From an uncultured Oscillospiraceae bacterium (GTDB lineage: Bacteria > Bacillota > Clostridia > Oscillospirales > Oscillospiraceae), in contig CAJTLI010000052.1 of NCBI GenBank assembly GCA_910577525.1, positions 1 to 13,043 on the forward strand: DNA of 13,043 bases. Reading direction: 5' to 3'. This document shows positions 1 through 6,109 of the stretch, piece by piece; the first letter of the stretch is position 1, and each line of letters opens with the position of its first letter. The position numbers and the translations under genes are program-made. Below the pieces are notes generated by a model. It worked only from the letters and a program-made list of their open reading frames with translations. It did no database searches and had not been told where the DNA came from.

Positions 1-18
1 GCCAGGTGAAAACCTGGC
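1..18 (-). terminator. Perfect hairpin downstream of tRNA-Ala, probable terminator
   Basis: A perfect 7-bp stem (GCCAGGT with ACCTGGC) closes a four-base loop and lies 46 bases past the 3' end of the tRNA gene. On the minus strand a U-tract would fall beyond position 1, outside the window, so the terminator role is inferred from position. On the plus strand the loop reads GAAA, a GNRA tetraloop, and only a broken T-run follows, so it could instead end a gene arriving from the left. Confidence 0.45.
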
Positions 19-64
19 TTAGAGTTTTCTTGTGGAGGGAAGGTTTGACGCTTACGTCTTGTTT

Positions 65-140
<76 letters not shown>

Positions 141-203
141 ATATGAACTTTTTCCAGAACTTTCTTGGACTGTTACCCGCTGATTCTTCAATCAACATGG
201 CAA

Positions 204-232
204 ATTATAGAACATTTCTCGCAAGTTGTCAA
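204..232 (-). promoter_or_regulatory. Sigma-A promoter of tRNA-Ala
   Basis: On the minus strand a perfect TTGACA (232-227) and a perfect TATAAT (209-204) are separated by 17 bases, with AT-rich sequence upstream that could act as an UP element. Transcription would start near 197 and run 57 bases into the tRNA gene. This is the closest promoter to the intact tRNA and probably its working promoter. Confidence 0.88.
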
Positions 233-265
233 CTACTAATTTTCGAGCTTTTGGAACAAATTCGG

Positions 266-312
266 GGTCGTTTCACTGGTGACGTGTGCTCCCAGCTGAG
301 CTATACCCCCAT
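266..312 (-). repeat. 47-bp repeat unit with tRNA-Ala 5'-end copy (unit 2)
   Basis: Positions 289-312 repeat exactly the 24 bases at 119-142, which hold the first 22 bases of tRNA-Ala (acceptor 5' strand and most of the D-arm) plus two upstream bases. Past the copy on the minus strand, the anticodon, T-arm and acceptor 3' strand are missing. Instead there are 8 unrelated bases and the 15-mer ACCAGTGAAACGACC (280-266), which is also found with the same spacing in the unit at 371-417. The D-stem partner is broken here (GCTC against GCAC), so it is not a working tRNA. A TTGACA-like ATGACA (361-356) lies upstream but has no properly spaced -10 box. Confidence 0.9.
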
Positions 313-370
313 GGTCTTGAAACCCTTGATATTACTGGATTTCTGCGTTATTCAGTTGTCATGTTCTGCG

Positions 371-417
371 GGTGGTTTTACTGGTCGGTTGCCCTCCCAG
401 CTGAGCTATACCCCCAT
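371..417 (-). repeat. 47-bp repeat unit with tRNA-Ala 5'-end copy (unit 3)
   Basis: Positions 394-417 carry the same exact 24-bp tRNA-Ala 5'-end copy. It is followed on the minus strand by 8 unique bases and ACCAGTAAAACCACC (385-371), which matches the other unit at 13 of 15 positions. The two units have the same total length and agree at about 39 of 47 positions. A short D-stem could still form here (GCTC with GGGC), but no anticodon or T-arm follows. A consensus promoter stands 46 bases upstream of the copy (464-492). Confidence 0.9.
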
Positions 418-463
418 AATGTTTTCAGATCAACACAACCAGCCTTGCCAACCAACGCCATTA

Positions 464-492
464 ATTTTAACACCAAATCATAAGAATGTCAA
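464..492 (-). promoter_or_regulatory. Sigma-A promoter ahead of tRNA fragment unit 3
   Basis: A perfect TTGACA (492-487), a 17-base spacer and TAAAAT (469-464) on the minus strand. A transcript would begin near 457, pass through both truncated tRNA copies and could read on into the intact tRNA-Ala. It has the same architecture as the promoters at 204-232 and 605-633. Confidence 0.8.
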
Positions 493-604
493 GCGGAAAT
501 TTCATAAGCACTTGAAACAAATATAGAATTATTTCTTATGAATATTACACAAGCTGCTGCCTTCCCAATCTCTCAGTCGGTCTTTTCTCGACTCAACGGT
601 CCTT

Positions 605-633
605 ATTATAATTCATGAAGCGAAAAATGTCAA
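605..633 (-). promoter_or_regulatory. Consensus sigma-A promoter with no recognised gene
   Basis: A perfect TTGACA (633-628), 17-base spacer and perfect TATAAT (610-605) on the minus strand. The region it would transcribe first, 597-493, holds no recognisable RNA gene or reading frame, only a weak 5-bp hairpin (AGTCG/CGACT, about 571-589). The promoter may feed the tRNA from a distance, drive an unrecognised small RNA, or be left from a lost gene. Confidence 0.8.
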
Positions 634-870
634 GTGAAAATTTACAAGTTTTTTTGATGGTGGTTATTGGATACCAAAAACCTCCAGAAATCATGGATGC
701 GTCCGTACATGCGGTTTGCAAAGAAACTGGCCAGAAGCCGGGCCGGGACGGGACCCGCCTGCCCCGGACCAGCGCCTGCGGTACAGCGTGAACATGGTTC
801 GGCCATGGGTGCGGCGCTGGAAAACAGGGCAAGCGGACTGGAGCGCCGCCGGCAGCGTTTCGGCAGAGGC
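634..870. other. Intergenic region downstream of tsaD, no gene seen
   Basis: This 237-base stretch follows the tsaD stop codon. Its high-coordinate part is GC-rich like the operon and its low-coordinate part turns AT-rich towards the promoter at 605-633. Open frames on both strands lack a ribosome binding site and have no recognisable composition. I see no clear intrinsic terminator for the rimI-tsaD operon; runs such as GGGCCGGGACGGGACCC could fold but have no U-tract. Confidence 0.6.
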
Positions 871-1881
871 TCAGCCCTTGGCGATATCCAAGCTCGCCTT
901 TCCGTTCAAATCCCACCCGGCGGTATGCCCCGCCAGATACTCATAATAGCCCTGGCTGCCGATCATGGCGGCGTTATCGCCGCACAACGCCAGCGGCGGA
1001 AGCCACAGCCTTGCCCCCGCCTGAGCGCACGCCCGCTCCAGATCCGCCCGAATGCGGCTGTTGGCGGCAACGCCCCCGGCCACGGCGATTTTTTGATAGC
1101 CCGTCACGCGGTTGGCCTCCATCACCCGTGGGACCAGGGAATCGGACACCGCGGCGGCAAAGGAGGCCGCAAGGTCGTGAAGATCCAGCGGCTCCCCCTT
1201 CTGTTCAGCATGGTGGATGGTGTTCAGCACCGCCGTTTTCAAGCCGGAGAAGGACATATCCAGCGGGTGGTCGGCCACGTGGGCCCGGGGAAAAACGTAT
1301 GCCTTGTCATTTCCCCCCTGAGCCATTCTGTCCATGGGCCCACCGCCGGGATAGCCCAGGCCCAGCACCCGGGCAGTCTTATCAAAGCACTCCCCGGCGG
1401 CGTCATCCCTGGTGCCGCCCAATACCTCAAAATGGGTGTAGTCCCTCACGTCCACCAGGGCGGTGGTGCCGCCGGATACGCACAGGCACAGAAAGGGAGG
1501 CTCCAGGTCCGGATGGGCGATATAGTTGGCCGCGATATGCCCCCGGACATGGTGGACGGGAATCAGCGGCACACCCAGCCCGAAGGCGGCGGACTTGGCG
1601 AAGGATACCCCCACCAGCAGCGCCCCGATGAGGCCGGGAGCATAGGTGACGGCCACGGCGTCGATGTCTTTTTTGGACAGCTCCGCCTTCCGCAGGGCCT
1701 CATCCGCAAGACCGGAGATGGCCTCCACGTGCTTGCGGGAGGCGATTTCCGGCACCACGCCGCCATAGATGGCGTGCATGTCCGCCGAGGAGGCAATCAC
1801 CGAAGACAGCACGGTGCGGCCGTCCCGCACCACAGCGGCGGCGGTCTCGTCGCAGGAGGATTCAAAAGCCAGAATATTCAT
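871..1881 (-). CDS. tsaD: tRNA N6-adenosine threonylcarbamoyltransferase TsaD
   Basis: A 336-residue protein of normal TsaD (Gcp/Kae1) length. With TsaB and TsaE it transfers threonylcarbamoyl from threonylcarbamoyl-AMP to A37 of ANN-decoding tRNAs (t6A) in the cytoplasm. Seen: N-terminal ASKHA-fold start MNILAFESSCDETAAAVV, metal-binding H111 and H115 in HHVRGH at the same positions as in E. coli, phosphate loop VSGGTT near 135-140, and D302 in CGDNAAMIG near the C-terminus. I chose the ATG at 1881 because the family begins MxILxxESSCDET; a frame extending 30 residues upstream runs over the preceding gene and does not resemble TsaD. The Shine-Dalgarno is weak (GAGAAAG), with only 16 bases to the upstream gene, which suggests coupling. 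It ends the rimI operon. tsaB and tsaE are not in the window. Confidence 0.97.
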   Translation of the reverse strand: MNILAFESSCDETAAAVVRDGRTVLSSVIASSADMHAIYGGVVPEIASRKHVEAISGLADEALRKAELSKKDIDAVAVTYAPGLIGALLVGVSFAKSAAFGLGVPLIPVHHVRGHIAANYIAHPDLEPPFLCLCVSGGTTALVDVRDYTHFEVLGGTRDDAAGECFDKTARVLGLGYPGGGPMDRMAQGGNDKAYVFPRAHVADHPLDMSFSGLKTAVLNTIHHAEQKGEPLDLHDLAASFAAAVSDSLVPRVMEANRVTGYQKIAVAGGVAANSRIRADLERACAQAGARLWLPPLALCGDNAAMIGSQGYYEYLAGHTAGWDLNGKASLDIAKG

Positions 1882-1897
1882 GTACTCACGCTTTCTC

Positions 1898-2377
1898 TCA
1901 GAGTAAATCGAGCTGAAAATATTGGGAGGAAAGGCCGTTCTCCACAAATTCCTCCGCCAGCCGGAACCCATTCTTCTCCAGCACCCGGATGGAGGGGAGA
2001 TTGCTGGAATAGGTGAACGCGCCCACGGTCTTCAGACCGTATTTCCCCGTGATCTCGAGGAGGAACATGCTCAGGGCCCTGGAGGCGATGCCCTGTCCCC
2101 AGAGCGCGGGCTCAAACACGCAATAGCTCACCATGGCGTTGGGTGTGCCGCCCAGGTCGATGCAACAGCACCACACATCCCCCACATACCGATCCTCCGC
2201 CCAGATGGTCCGCCCAAAGCTGGACGCGGCCGGGCGTTGGGATGCGTGGAAGTCCGCCAACGCCTCCTCCACCGTTTGGGCCTTTCGGGGAAGGGTCTTG
2301 CGGATGGATGCGGTATTCATCCGCTCAAAGGAAAGCGCCGCCGTCTCCGCAGTGCGCTTCCCTAACGTGATCTCCAT
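1898..2377 (-). CDS. GNAT-family N-acetyltransferase
   Basis: A 159-residue protein with the single-domain GNAT layout. The acetyl-CoA pyrophosphate loop (motif A) is WGQGIA at 93-98, preceded by strand VSYCVFEP, and motif B follows as SSNLPSIRVLEKNGFRLAEEF from about 124. This pattern belongs to the RimJ/RimL (Acetyltransf_3) side of the superfamily, whose members acetylate protein N-termini, antibiotics or small amines. The substrate cannot be told from sequence. The start is set by an AGGGGG ribosome site about 9 bases upstream. The preceding gene ends 15 bases before it and tsaD starts 16 bases after it, so it belongs to the same transcript. The cysteine run WCCC at 69-72 is unusual but not a known motif. 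Confidence 0.88.
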   Translation of the reverse strand: MEITLGKRTAETAALSFERMNTASIRKTLPRKAQTVEEALADFHASQRPAASSFGRTIWAEDRYVGDVWCCCIDLGGTPNAMVSYCVFEPALWGQGIASRALSMFLLEITGKYGLKTVGAFTYSSNLPSIRVLEKNGFRLAEEFVENGLSSQYFQLDLL

Positions 2378-2392
2378 ATCCGCGTCCCCCTC

Positions 2393-2833
2393 TCAGTGGC
2401 CCCTGGGGTCCAGCAGGGCAAATAACTCCACGCCCTCCCCCCAAGAGTACACGACGTAGCAACGCTCCCCCACTGGGGCGGAGAAGGACAGGCCGCCGTG
2501 TTCCACCGCCCGGATCTCCTGCCCCTCCTGCCGCTCCACTACGCACGACCATTCATCGGCCCGATAGGGGGCGTAGTAGGCGTCCAGTTCCTCCAGGGTC
2601 AGTGGGCTCTCCAGCAGAATGGCGCCGAAATACTGCATCCCGTTGCCGCACCCCGCCAGCTTCCCCGCCCGGCTCACCGTCTCCAGCCGCTGGGTGTCCT
2701 CCGGCAGGGGAAGGGCCGCCAGGCCGTCCGCCACTGCCTGGGCGCTCCGGTCATTGGTCAGGAAACAGACCGGAAAGAACGCCAGCAGCAGGGCCAGCAA
2801 AGCCGTTGCCACCGCTTTCACGGCCCGCTTCAT
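2393..2833 (-). CDS. Small membrane-anchored or secreted protein, unknown function
   Basis: A 146-residue protein I cannot assign. Residues 1-8 are basic (MKRAVKAV) and 9-26 form one hydrophobic segment, so the N-terminus is a signal peptide or membrane anchor. It ends FPVCFL, which is a poor lipobox, so lipoprotein processing is unlikely. The rest is a soluble extracytoplasmic domain of about 115 residues with GNGMQYFGAILLESPLTLEEL at 63-83 as the most distinctive stretch, plus cysteines at 62, 97 and 125 that could form one disulphide. Its ATG overlaps the stop of the upstream GNAT gene as ATGA, with GGAGG seven bases before it, so translation is coupled. It sits among acetyltransferases without being one. 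Confidence 0.8.
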   Translation of the reverse strand: MKRAVKAVATALLALLLAFFPVCFLTNDRSAQAVADGLAALPLPEDTQRLETVSRAGKLAGCGNGMQYFGAILLESPLTLEELDAYYAPYRADEWSCVVERQEGQEIRAVEHGGLSFSAPVGERCYVVYSWGEGVELFALLDPRGH

Positions 2834-3366
2834 GCCCCGCCCTCCCGCACCAGCGTCAGCTGGTAGATGTGGCTGGGGTAGCGCACGCCCATATGATATT
2901 TCTCAAATTCCGACGCCTGCCCCATCTCAAAGCCGCATTTCTCCAGCAGAGACCGGGACCCACGGTTGGCGTCCGCCACTTCCGCTGTTACCCGCTTCCC
3001 GCCCTGGGTGCGGACCCAATCTACCGCCAGCCTTACGATCTCCGTGCCAAAGCCCCGGCCCCACTGGCTTTTGTGGACGCAGTAGCCGATGTCATATTCC
3101 TCCCGGCCCTCGTCCGGGAAGATGCAGCAGGTGCCGATCCGCTCCCCCATTCCGTTCAAACAGACGGTGAGGTAATAGCCCAGCGGGCTGTCCTGGAGGG
3201 TGTCCAACGCCCGCTGGAAGGGGGCGTCCACGTAGTCCCAGGCGGGGTCGCTGAGATACTTTCCGTTCTCCCCGTCCATCCACATTCCCGCGGCAAAGTC
3301 CAGGTCGGCGGGGCGGTAGTCGCGGATATATACCCGCGCCCCGGTCAGCTCCGTGTCAAGCTTCAT
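2830..3366 (-). CDS. RimJ/RimL-type GNAT acetyltransferase
   Basis: A 178-residue single-domain GNAT protein. It opens with the typical TGARVYIRDYRPADLDF strand-helix, has EYDIGYCVHKSQWGRGFGTE with the acetyl-CoA loop QWGRGFG at 101-107, and VADANRGSRSLLEKCGFEM near 130-148, the 'N..S..LLEK.GF' pattern of RimJ/RimL relatives. Substrate unknown; the family includes ribosomal-protein and small-molecule acetylases. A frame open a further 25 residues upstream does not fit the family. The ATG at 3366 starts at the conserved N-terminus and has GGAG about six bases before it, although this puts the start 11 bases inside the preceding gene. Its stop overlaps the next start as ATGA. Confidence 0.9.
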   Translation of the reverse strand: MKLDTELTGARVYIRDYRPADLDFAAGMWMDGENGKYLSDPAWDYVDAPFQRALDTLQDSPLGYYLTVCLNGMGERIGTCCIFPDEGREEYDIGYCVHKSQWGRGFGTEIVRLAVDWVRTQGGKRVTAEVADANRGSRSLLEKCGFEMGQASEFEKYHMGVRYPSHIYQLTLVREGGA

Positions 3367-4468
3367 CCTGCTCCGCCCGATCCTTTCTGATCTCAAACCG
3401 CTCCCCATAGACCCGTTCCTCCCGGACCACGTCGTAATCATAGCCGGGGAAATCCTTCCGGACGGTGACAGTATTCAGGCAGTCATAGCCCAGACGGCGG
3501 TATAGCCGGATGGCCCCTTCGTTTCGGGCCGCAGCCTCGATATACATAGATTGGGAATACTGCCGGACTATGGCCTCCGCCAGCCAGATGGCCTGGCTTC
3601 CGATACCCCGCCCCTGGTATTCCGGCAGGACGAACAAATCCTCCAGCCAGTCTATAGCTCCGCCCCGGCTGCCCAGGTGGAGCAGGCCCACCGCCGCTTC
3701 CCCTACAGTGATGAAATAGAGCTTATGCCCCTCCCCGGTCCAGGCCCGCAGGTCGGCCTTGGCCTCGTCCTCAGACTGCCGGCAGTGGTTGTGGGCCAGC
3801 CAGAAGCCCTGGATGAGCGCCACAGCCTCCCCCGCCCGGCTCTCTTGGTACTCCACCAGGGAGGAAAACGCCTCCTCCTCCCACGACCGGGCGGGCTTGA
3901 CGGCCTCCCCCGGTCCCAGGGGCAGCTGGATATACCGCTCCATGTGGGCCGGGGAGAAGTACCCGGCGTACACCCCCCGGTGGAGGGCCTCCACCCTGCG
4001 GTCATCCTGCTCCGGACCCCGGTAGAGGCAGTGAAACCGCACCCCGAACAGGGCGCACTGGTAGTCCAGCACCCGGAAGCCGCTGCGCTGGTAGAAGGCG
4101 ATTCTTCGCCTCCGCAGATCGTTCTCCTCGGGGGACGCGTCCTCTCCGGGGGCCTCCGCCTCGCCGAAGAGCTGGCTGTAGCGCCCCGCCAGCAGCTCCA
4201 AAATTCTTGTGCCCAGCCCGCCGTTCCGCTTCCCCCGCAGCACGCCGAAATACTCCAGCAGGGCTCCCGCCCGTCCCTCGGCGAGCCACAGCATGGCGTA
4301 GCCCACGGCCTCGCCACCCTCGGTGACGAGCAGCGGGTCGTACCGCCCCAGGTCCATCAGCCGCAGCATGGCGGACAAGGGCTTCAGCTCGGCGCTGGGA
4401 AAATCCTCTGTCATCTCGTTTCGATAGAGGGCTGTGAGCTCCTCCTTATTCAGCGTTCTCAGTTCCAT
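3356..4468 (-). CDS. Double GNAT-domain acetyltransferase
   Basis: A 370-residue protein, about twice the size of a single GNAT enzyme. Domain 1 (about 1-150) has EYFGVLRGKRNGGLGTRI with the acetyl-CoA loop RNGGLGT at 81-87 and IAFYQRSGFRVLDYQ at 123-137. Domain 2 (about 195-350) has WLEDLFVLPEYQGRGIG with loop QGRGIG at 285-290 and ARNEGAIRLYRRLGYD at 314-329. Both loops keep the glycines needed to hold acetyl-CoA, so both halves may be active; domain 1 has a charged insert at about 103-120. Tandem GNAT proteins are known (mycothiol synthase, some aminoglycoside enzymes), but nothing here points to those substrates. The ATG at 4468 has GGAG eight bases upstream and overlaps the rimI 3' end by 23 bases. 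The C-terminus overlaps the next gene by 11. Confidence 0.9.
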   Translation of the reverse strand: MELRTLNKEELTALYRNEMTEDFPSAELKPLSAMLRLMDLGRYDPLLVTEGGEAVGYAMLWLAEGRAGALLEYFGVLRGKRNGGLGTRILELLAGRYSQLFGEAEAPGEDASPEENDLRRRRIAFYQRSGFRVLDYQCALFGVRFHCLYRGPEQDDRRVEALHRGVYAGYFSPAHMERYIQLPLGPGEAVKPARSWEEEAFSSLVEYQESRAGEAVALIQGFWLAHNHCRQSEDEAKADLRAWTGEGHKLYFITVGEAAVGLLHLGSRGGAIDWLEDLFVLPEYQGRGIGSQAIWLAEAIVRQYSQSMYIEAAARNEGAIRLYRRLGYDCLNTVTVRKDFPGYDYDVVREERVYGERFEIRKDRAEQDEA

Positions 4469-4913
4469 TTGTAAACTCCAAAGTCATTAAAATCGCGTCC
4501 TCTTTGGGCGCGTCGTAGTAGTTTTTCCGCCGCCCCACCGCCGCAAAGCCGTGCTTCTCGTAGAGGGCGATGGCGGGGACGTTGGAGGCGCGGACCTCCA
4601 GCATGAGAACGGCCAGCTTTTCCCGGGAAAAGCCGGTCAGCGCGGACAGCAGGGCCTCCGCCACTCCCCGGCGGCGGTGTTCCGGGGCCACGGCGATGTT
4701 GTCCAGACTGCCCTCATCCAGCACCACCGACAGCACGGCGTAGCCCAACAGCCCGCCGCCCTCCCCCAGGGCCAGCAGGACGGCCACAGAGGGGTTGTCC
4801 AGCGCCGCCTGGAACAGGGCCTCGCTCCAGGGGTCGGCGGGGAAGCAGACCTTTTCCAGCGCCGCCACGGCGGGCAGCTGGGCGGCGGTCATGGGGACGA
4901 TACGGTAACACAT
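4446..4913 (-). CDS. rimI: Ribosomal protein alanine acetyltransferase RimI
   Basis: A 155-residue GNAT enzyme of normal RimI size. RimI acetylates the N-terminal alanine of ribosomal protein S18 and in many bacteria other N-termini. Seen: PWSEALF near 28-34, acetyl-CoA motif NIAVAPEHRRRGVAEALL with RRRGVA at 80-85, LEVRASN with the expected catalytic glutamate E106, ALYEKHGF with the general-acid tyrosine Y118, and the RimI signature GRRKNYYDAPKEDAILM at 127-143. The start is decided by GGAGGT at 4927-4922 eight bases before ATG 4913; the frame stays open 130 codons further, but that part is antisense-like composition over a palindromic element and the phosphorylase gene. First gene of the rimI-tsaD operon. 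No promoter was recognised in the 131 bases upstream. Confidence 0.95.
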   Translation of the reverse strand: MCYRIVPMTAAQLPAVAALEKVCFPADPWSEALFQAALDNPSVAVLLALGEGGGLLGYAVLSVVLDEGSLDNIAVAPEHRRRGVAEALLSALTGFSREKLAVLMLEVRASNVPAIALYEKHGFAAVGRRKNYYDAPKEDAILMTLEFTNGTENAE

Positions 4914-4921
4914 GGGGCTGC

Positions 4922-4927
4922 ACCTCC
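4922..4927 (-). promoter_or_regulatory. Ribosome binding site that fixes the rimI start
   Basis: GGAGGT on the minus strand, eight bases before the ATG at 4913-4911. It is a near-perfect Shine-Dalgarno and argues against the much longer upstream open frame. Confidence 0.85.
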
Positions 4928-4973
4928 AATCTGCGGGGTGGTCTTGCGTACCATCCGCCCGCCGGGCTCCGTT

Positions 4974-5050
4974 CTGTAGGGGTACGCATTGCGCGCCCGC
5001 AAAGGAACAGGCTCCCGGCAAGGGCGGGCGGACAATGCCCGCCCCTACAG
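4974..5050. repeat. Palindromic element bounded by CTGTAGGGG inverted ends
   Basis: A 77-bp element whose two ends are inverted copies: plus-strand CTGTAGGGGTACGCATTGCG from 4974, and on the minus strand CTGTAGGGGCGGGCATTGTC from 5050. They match at about 18 of 23 positions. The right half is itself palindromic (GGGCGGGC/GCCCGCCC type). Similar CTGTAGGGG and TGTAGGG ends bound the larger island at 5823-6115, so this is likely a member of a REP- or MITE-like family. Its right end overlaps the 3' end of the phosphorylase gene by six bases and supplies the final CTG codon and the TAG stop. Confidence 0.75.
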
Positions 5051-5803
5051 GCGGGATGCAGCCTCCAGGGCCACCCGCAGATACTTCTCGTAGTCCGACG
5101 CGGGCACCGCCCCCATGGTGCGCCGGTCCCAGGCGTCCCCGTCCAGGCTGTCCTCGGCGTAGAGGAACTGGTACACCGCCGCGCCCCGGAACTGTCCCAC
5201 CGCCATGGCGGAGGCGCACTCCATGTCCACGGCGATGCAGCCGTCGGCGCGGCGCTTCTCCATATTGTTCCTCGTCTCCCGATAGAAGGCGTCGGTGGTC
5301 CACACCCGGCCCTTCACGTAGGGGAGACGCAGTTCGTCAAAGATTTTGCCCAAGCGCTCCGCCGTGGGGATGTCCACATAGTCGCCCACCGGCAGATAGT
5401 GGTAGCTGACCCCCTCGTCCCGGTAGGCCTGGGTGGGCAGGATGAAGTGCCCCGCCACCAGGGCGGAGTCCAGCACCCCGCAGGAGCCGTAGATCAGGAC
5501 TTTTTTCGCCCCCATGGCCAGCGTTTCCTCCAGCAGTCCCGCCGTGCCCGCGCCGCCGATAAGGGTCTGGAAGATGCCAATATCCCGCCCGTTCCAGTCC
5601 AGCTTGTAGATGGGAACATCCCGGCCCTCCCGAAGGATGGCGGCCACCTCGGTGGGGCAGACGCGTTCCAGCACCTGAAAGGTCTGCTCCTTGAAGGTCA
5701 TGATAACCGTCTCCGGGAAAGCGTCCGTGGGGTTAAAGGAGCGTTGGTATTCAAATTTTACGATTTCCTCGGAATCGGGGTCAAAGGTGTCAAATAAACT
5801 CAT
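5045..5803 (-). CDS. Nucleoside phosphorylase (PNP/UDP family)
   Basis: A 252-residue protein of the purine/uridine phosphorylase superfamily, which splits nucleosides with phosphate to a free base and ribose-1-phosphate in salvage. Seen: phosphate-side loop LIGGAGTAGLLEE at 81-93, VLIYGSCGVLDSALVAGHFILP at 102-123, RDEGVSYHYLP at 128-138, and the ribose-binding VDMECAS at 192-198 with M194 and E195. The E. coli Udp signature GxPS is replaced by GAGT. This matches the 'nucleoside phosphorylase' type common in Clostridia, whose base preference is not settled by sequence, so I give no symbol. ATG 5803 has AGGAG nine bases upstream. The last Leu codon and stop lie in a palindromic element (4974-5050). 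No promoter was recognised upstream; the spacer before it is the repeat island 5823-6115. Confidence 0.9.
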   Translation of the reverse strand: MSLFDTFDPDSEEIVKFEYQRSFNPTDAFPETVIMTFKEQTFQVLERVCPTEVAAILREGRDVPIYKLDWNGRDIGIFQTLIGGAGTAGLLEETLAMGAKKVLIYGSCGVLDSALVAGHFILPTQAYRDEGVSYHYLPVGDYVDIPTAERLGKIFDELRLPYVKGRVWTTDAFYRETRNNMEKRRADGCIAVDMECASAMAVGQFRGAAVYQFLYAEDSLDGDAWDRRTMGAVPASDYEKYLRVALEAASRL

Positions 5804-5937
5804 AGGAAATTTCTCCTCTCTATGTAGGGACGGACATGGTCCGCCCCAAACTGTCGATCAAGTGCGTTGCGCAGTACCATCGGGAAGGAAGATAGTGTGA
5901 AAGAAACCCAGGAGGGGTGTCTTTCACGTGCAATCAA

Positions 5938-5971
5938 CGATTTTTTGAACGTCATAACGTTCAAAAAATCG
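5938..5971. repeat. Perfect 15-bp inverted repeat, loop CATA
   Basis: Arms CGATTTTTTGAACGT (5938-5952) and ACGTTCAAAAAATCG (5957-5971) are exact complements around a 4-base loop. It is AT-rich inside a GC-rich region. No U-tract follows on either strand, so it is not a standard terminator, although a polA transcript could fold it. Confidence 0.9.
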
Positions 5972-5976
5972 CAGGC

Positions 5977-6006
5977 AGCTTGTCGAAAAGACTTTTTCGA
6001 CAAGCT
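5977..6006. repeat. Perfect 13-bp inverted repeat, loop GACT
   Basis: Arms AGCTTGTCGAAAA (5977-5989) and TTTTCGACAAGCT (5994-6006) are exact complements. It begins only five bases after the preceding 15-bp hairpin and ends against a GGGCGGAC/GTCCGCCC palindrome (6008-6026). Confidence 0.9.
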
Positions 6007-6090
6007 GGGGCGGACATGGTCCGCCCGCCCGCAAAAAACGGTGCAGGGCCGGTGTGCGCACCGCAAAAAGGTGCAGACCCAGAGAACCGC

Positions 6091-6109
6091 GGGCGGGTGA
6101 TACCCGCCC
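6091..6109. repeat. GC-rich hairpin at end of island, just past polA
   Basis: Arms GGGCGGGT (6091-6098) and ACCCGCCC (6102-6109) with a 3-base loop, followed on the plus strand by CTACAG, the inverted form of the CTGTAGGGG family end. It lies 26 bases beyond the polA stop codon and could stall polA transcription, but has no U-tract. Confidence 0.7.

Noticed and set aside
331..361. A promoter for tRNA fragment unit 2 (ATGACA with TAATAT)
   Set aside because: The spacing between the boxes is about 22 bases instead of 16-18; at most a decayed promoter.
143..526. Plus-strand open frame of 127 codons between the tRNA and its upstream promoters
   Set aside because: It runs across the tRNA-fragment repeats, so its repeated peptide PSQLSYTP is only the tRNA sequence translated; no ribosome site.
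593..916. Minus-strand 107-codon frame overlapping the tsaD 3' end
   Set aside because: Starts inside tsaD in another frame, lacks a ribosome site and ends over the 605-633 promoter; composition is not protein-like.
1882..1971. 30-codon N-terminal extension of tsaD
   Set aside because: It overlaps the upstream GNAT gene and has no TsaD similarity; the family starts at MNILAFESSCDET.
667..2016. Plus-strand open frame of 449 codons opposite tsaD
   Set aside because: It is antisense to a full TsaD with all key residues, and its translation has shadow-frame composition.
4914..5303. 130-codon N-terminal extension of rimI
   Set aside because: The extension overlaps the phosphorylase gene in another frame and a palindromic element, is G/R/P-rich, and a strong GGAGGT lies at the internal ATG.
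5800..6066. Minus-strand 88-codon open frame in the palindrome island
   Set aside because: It is made of the DNA repeats (GADHVRP twice) and overlaps the phosphorylase start; such frames are often annotated as hypothetical proteins but are repeat by-products.
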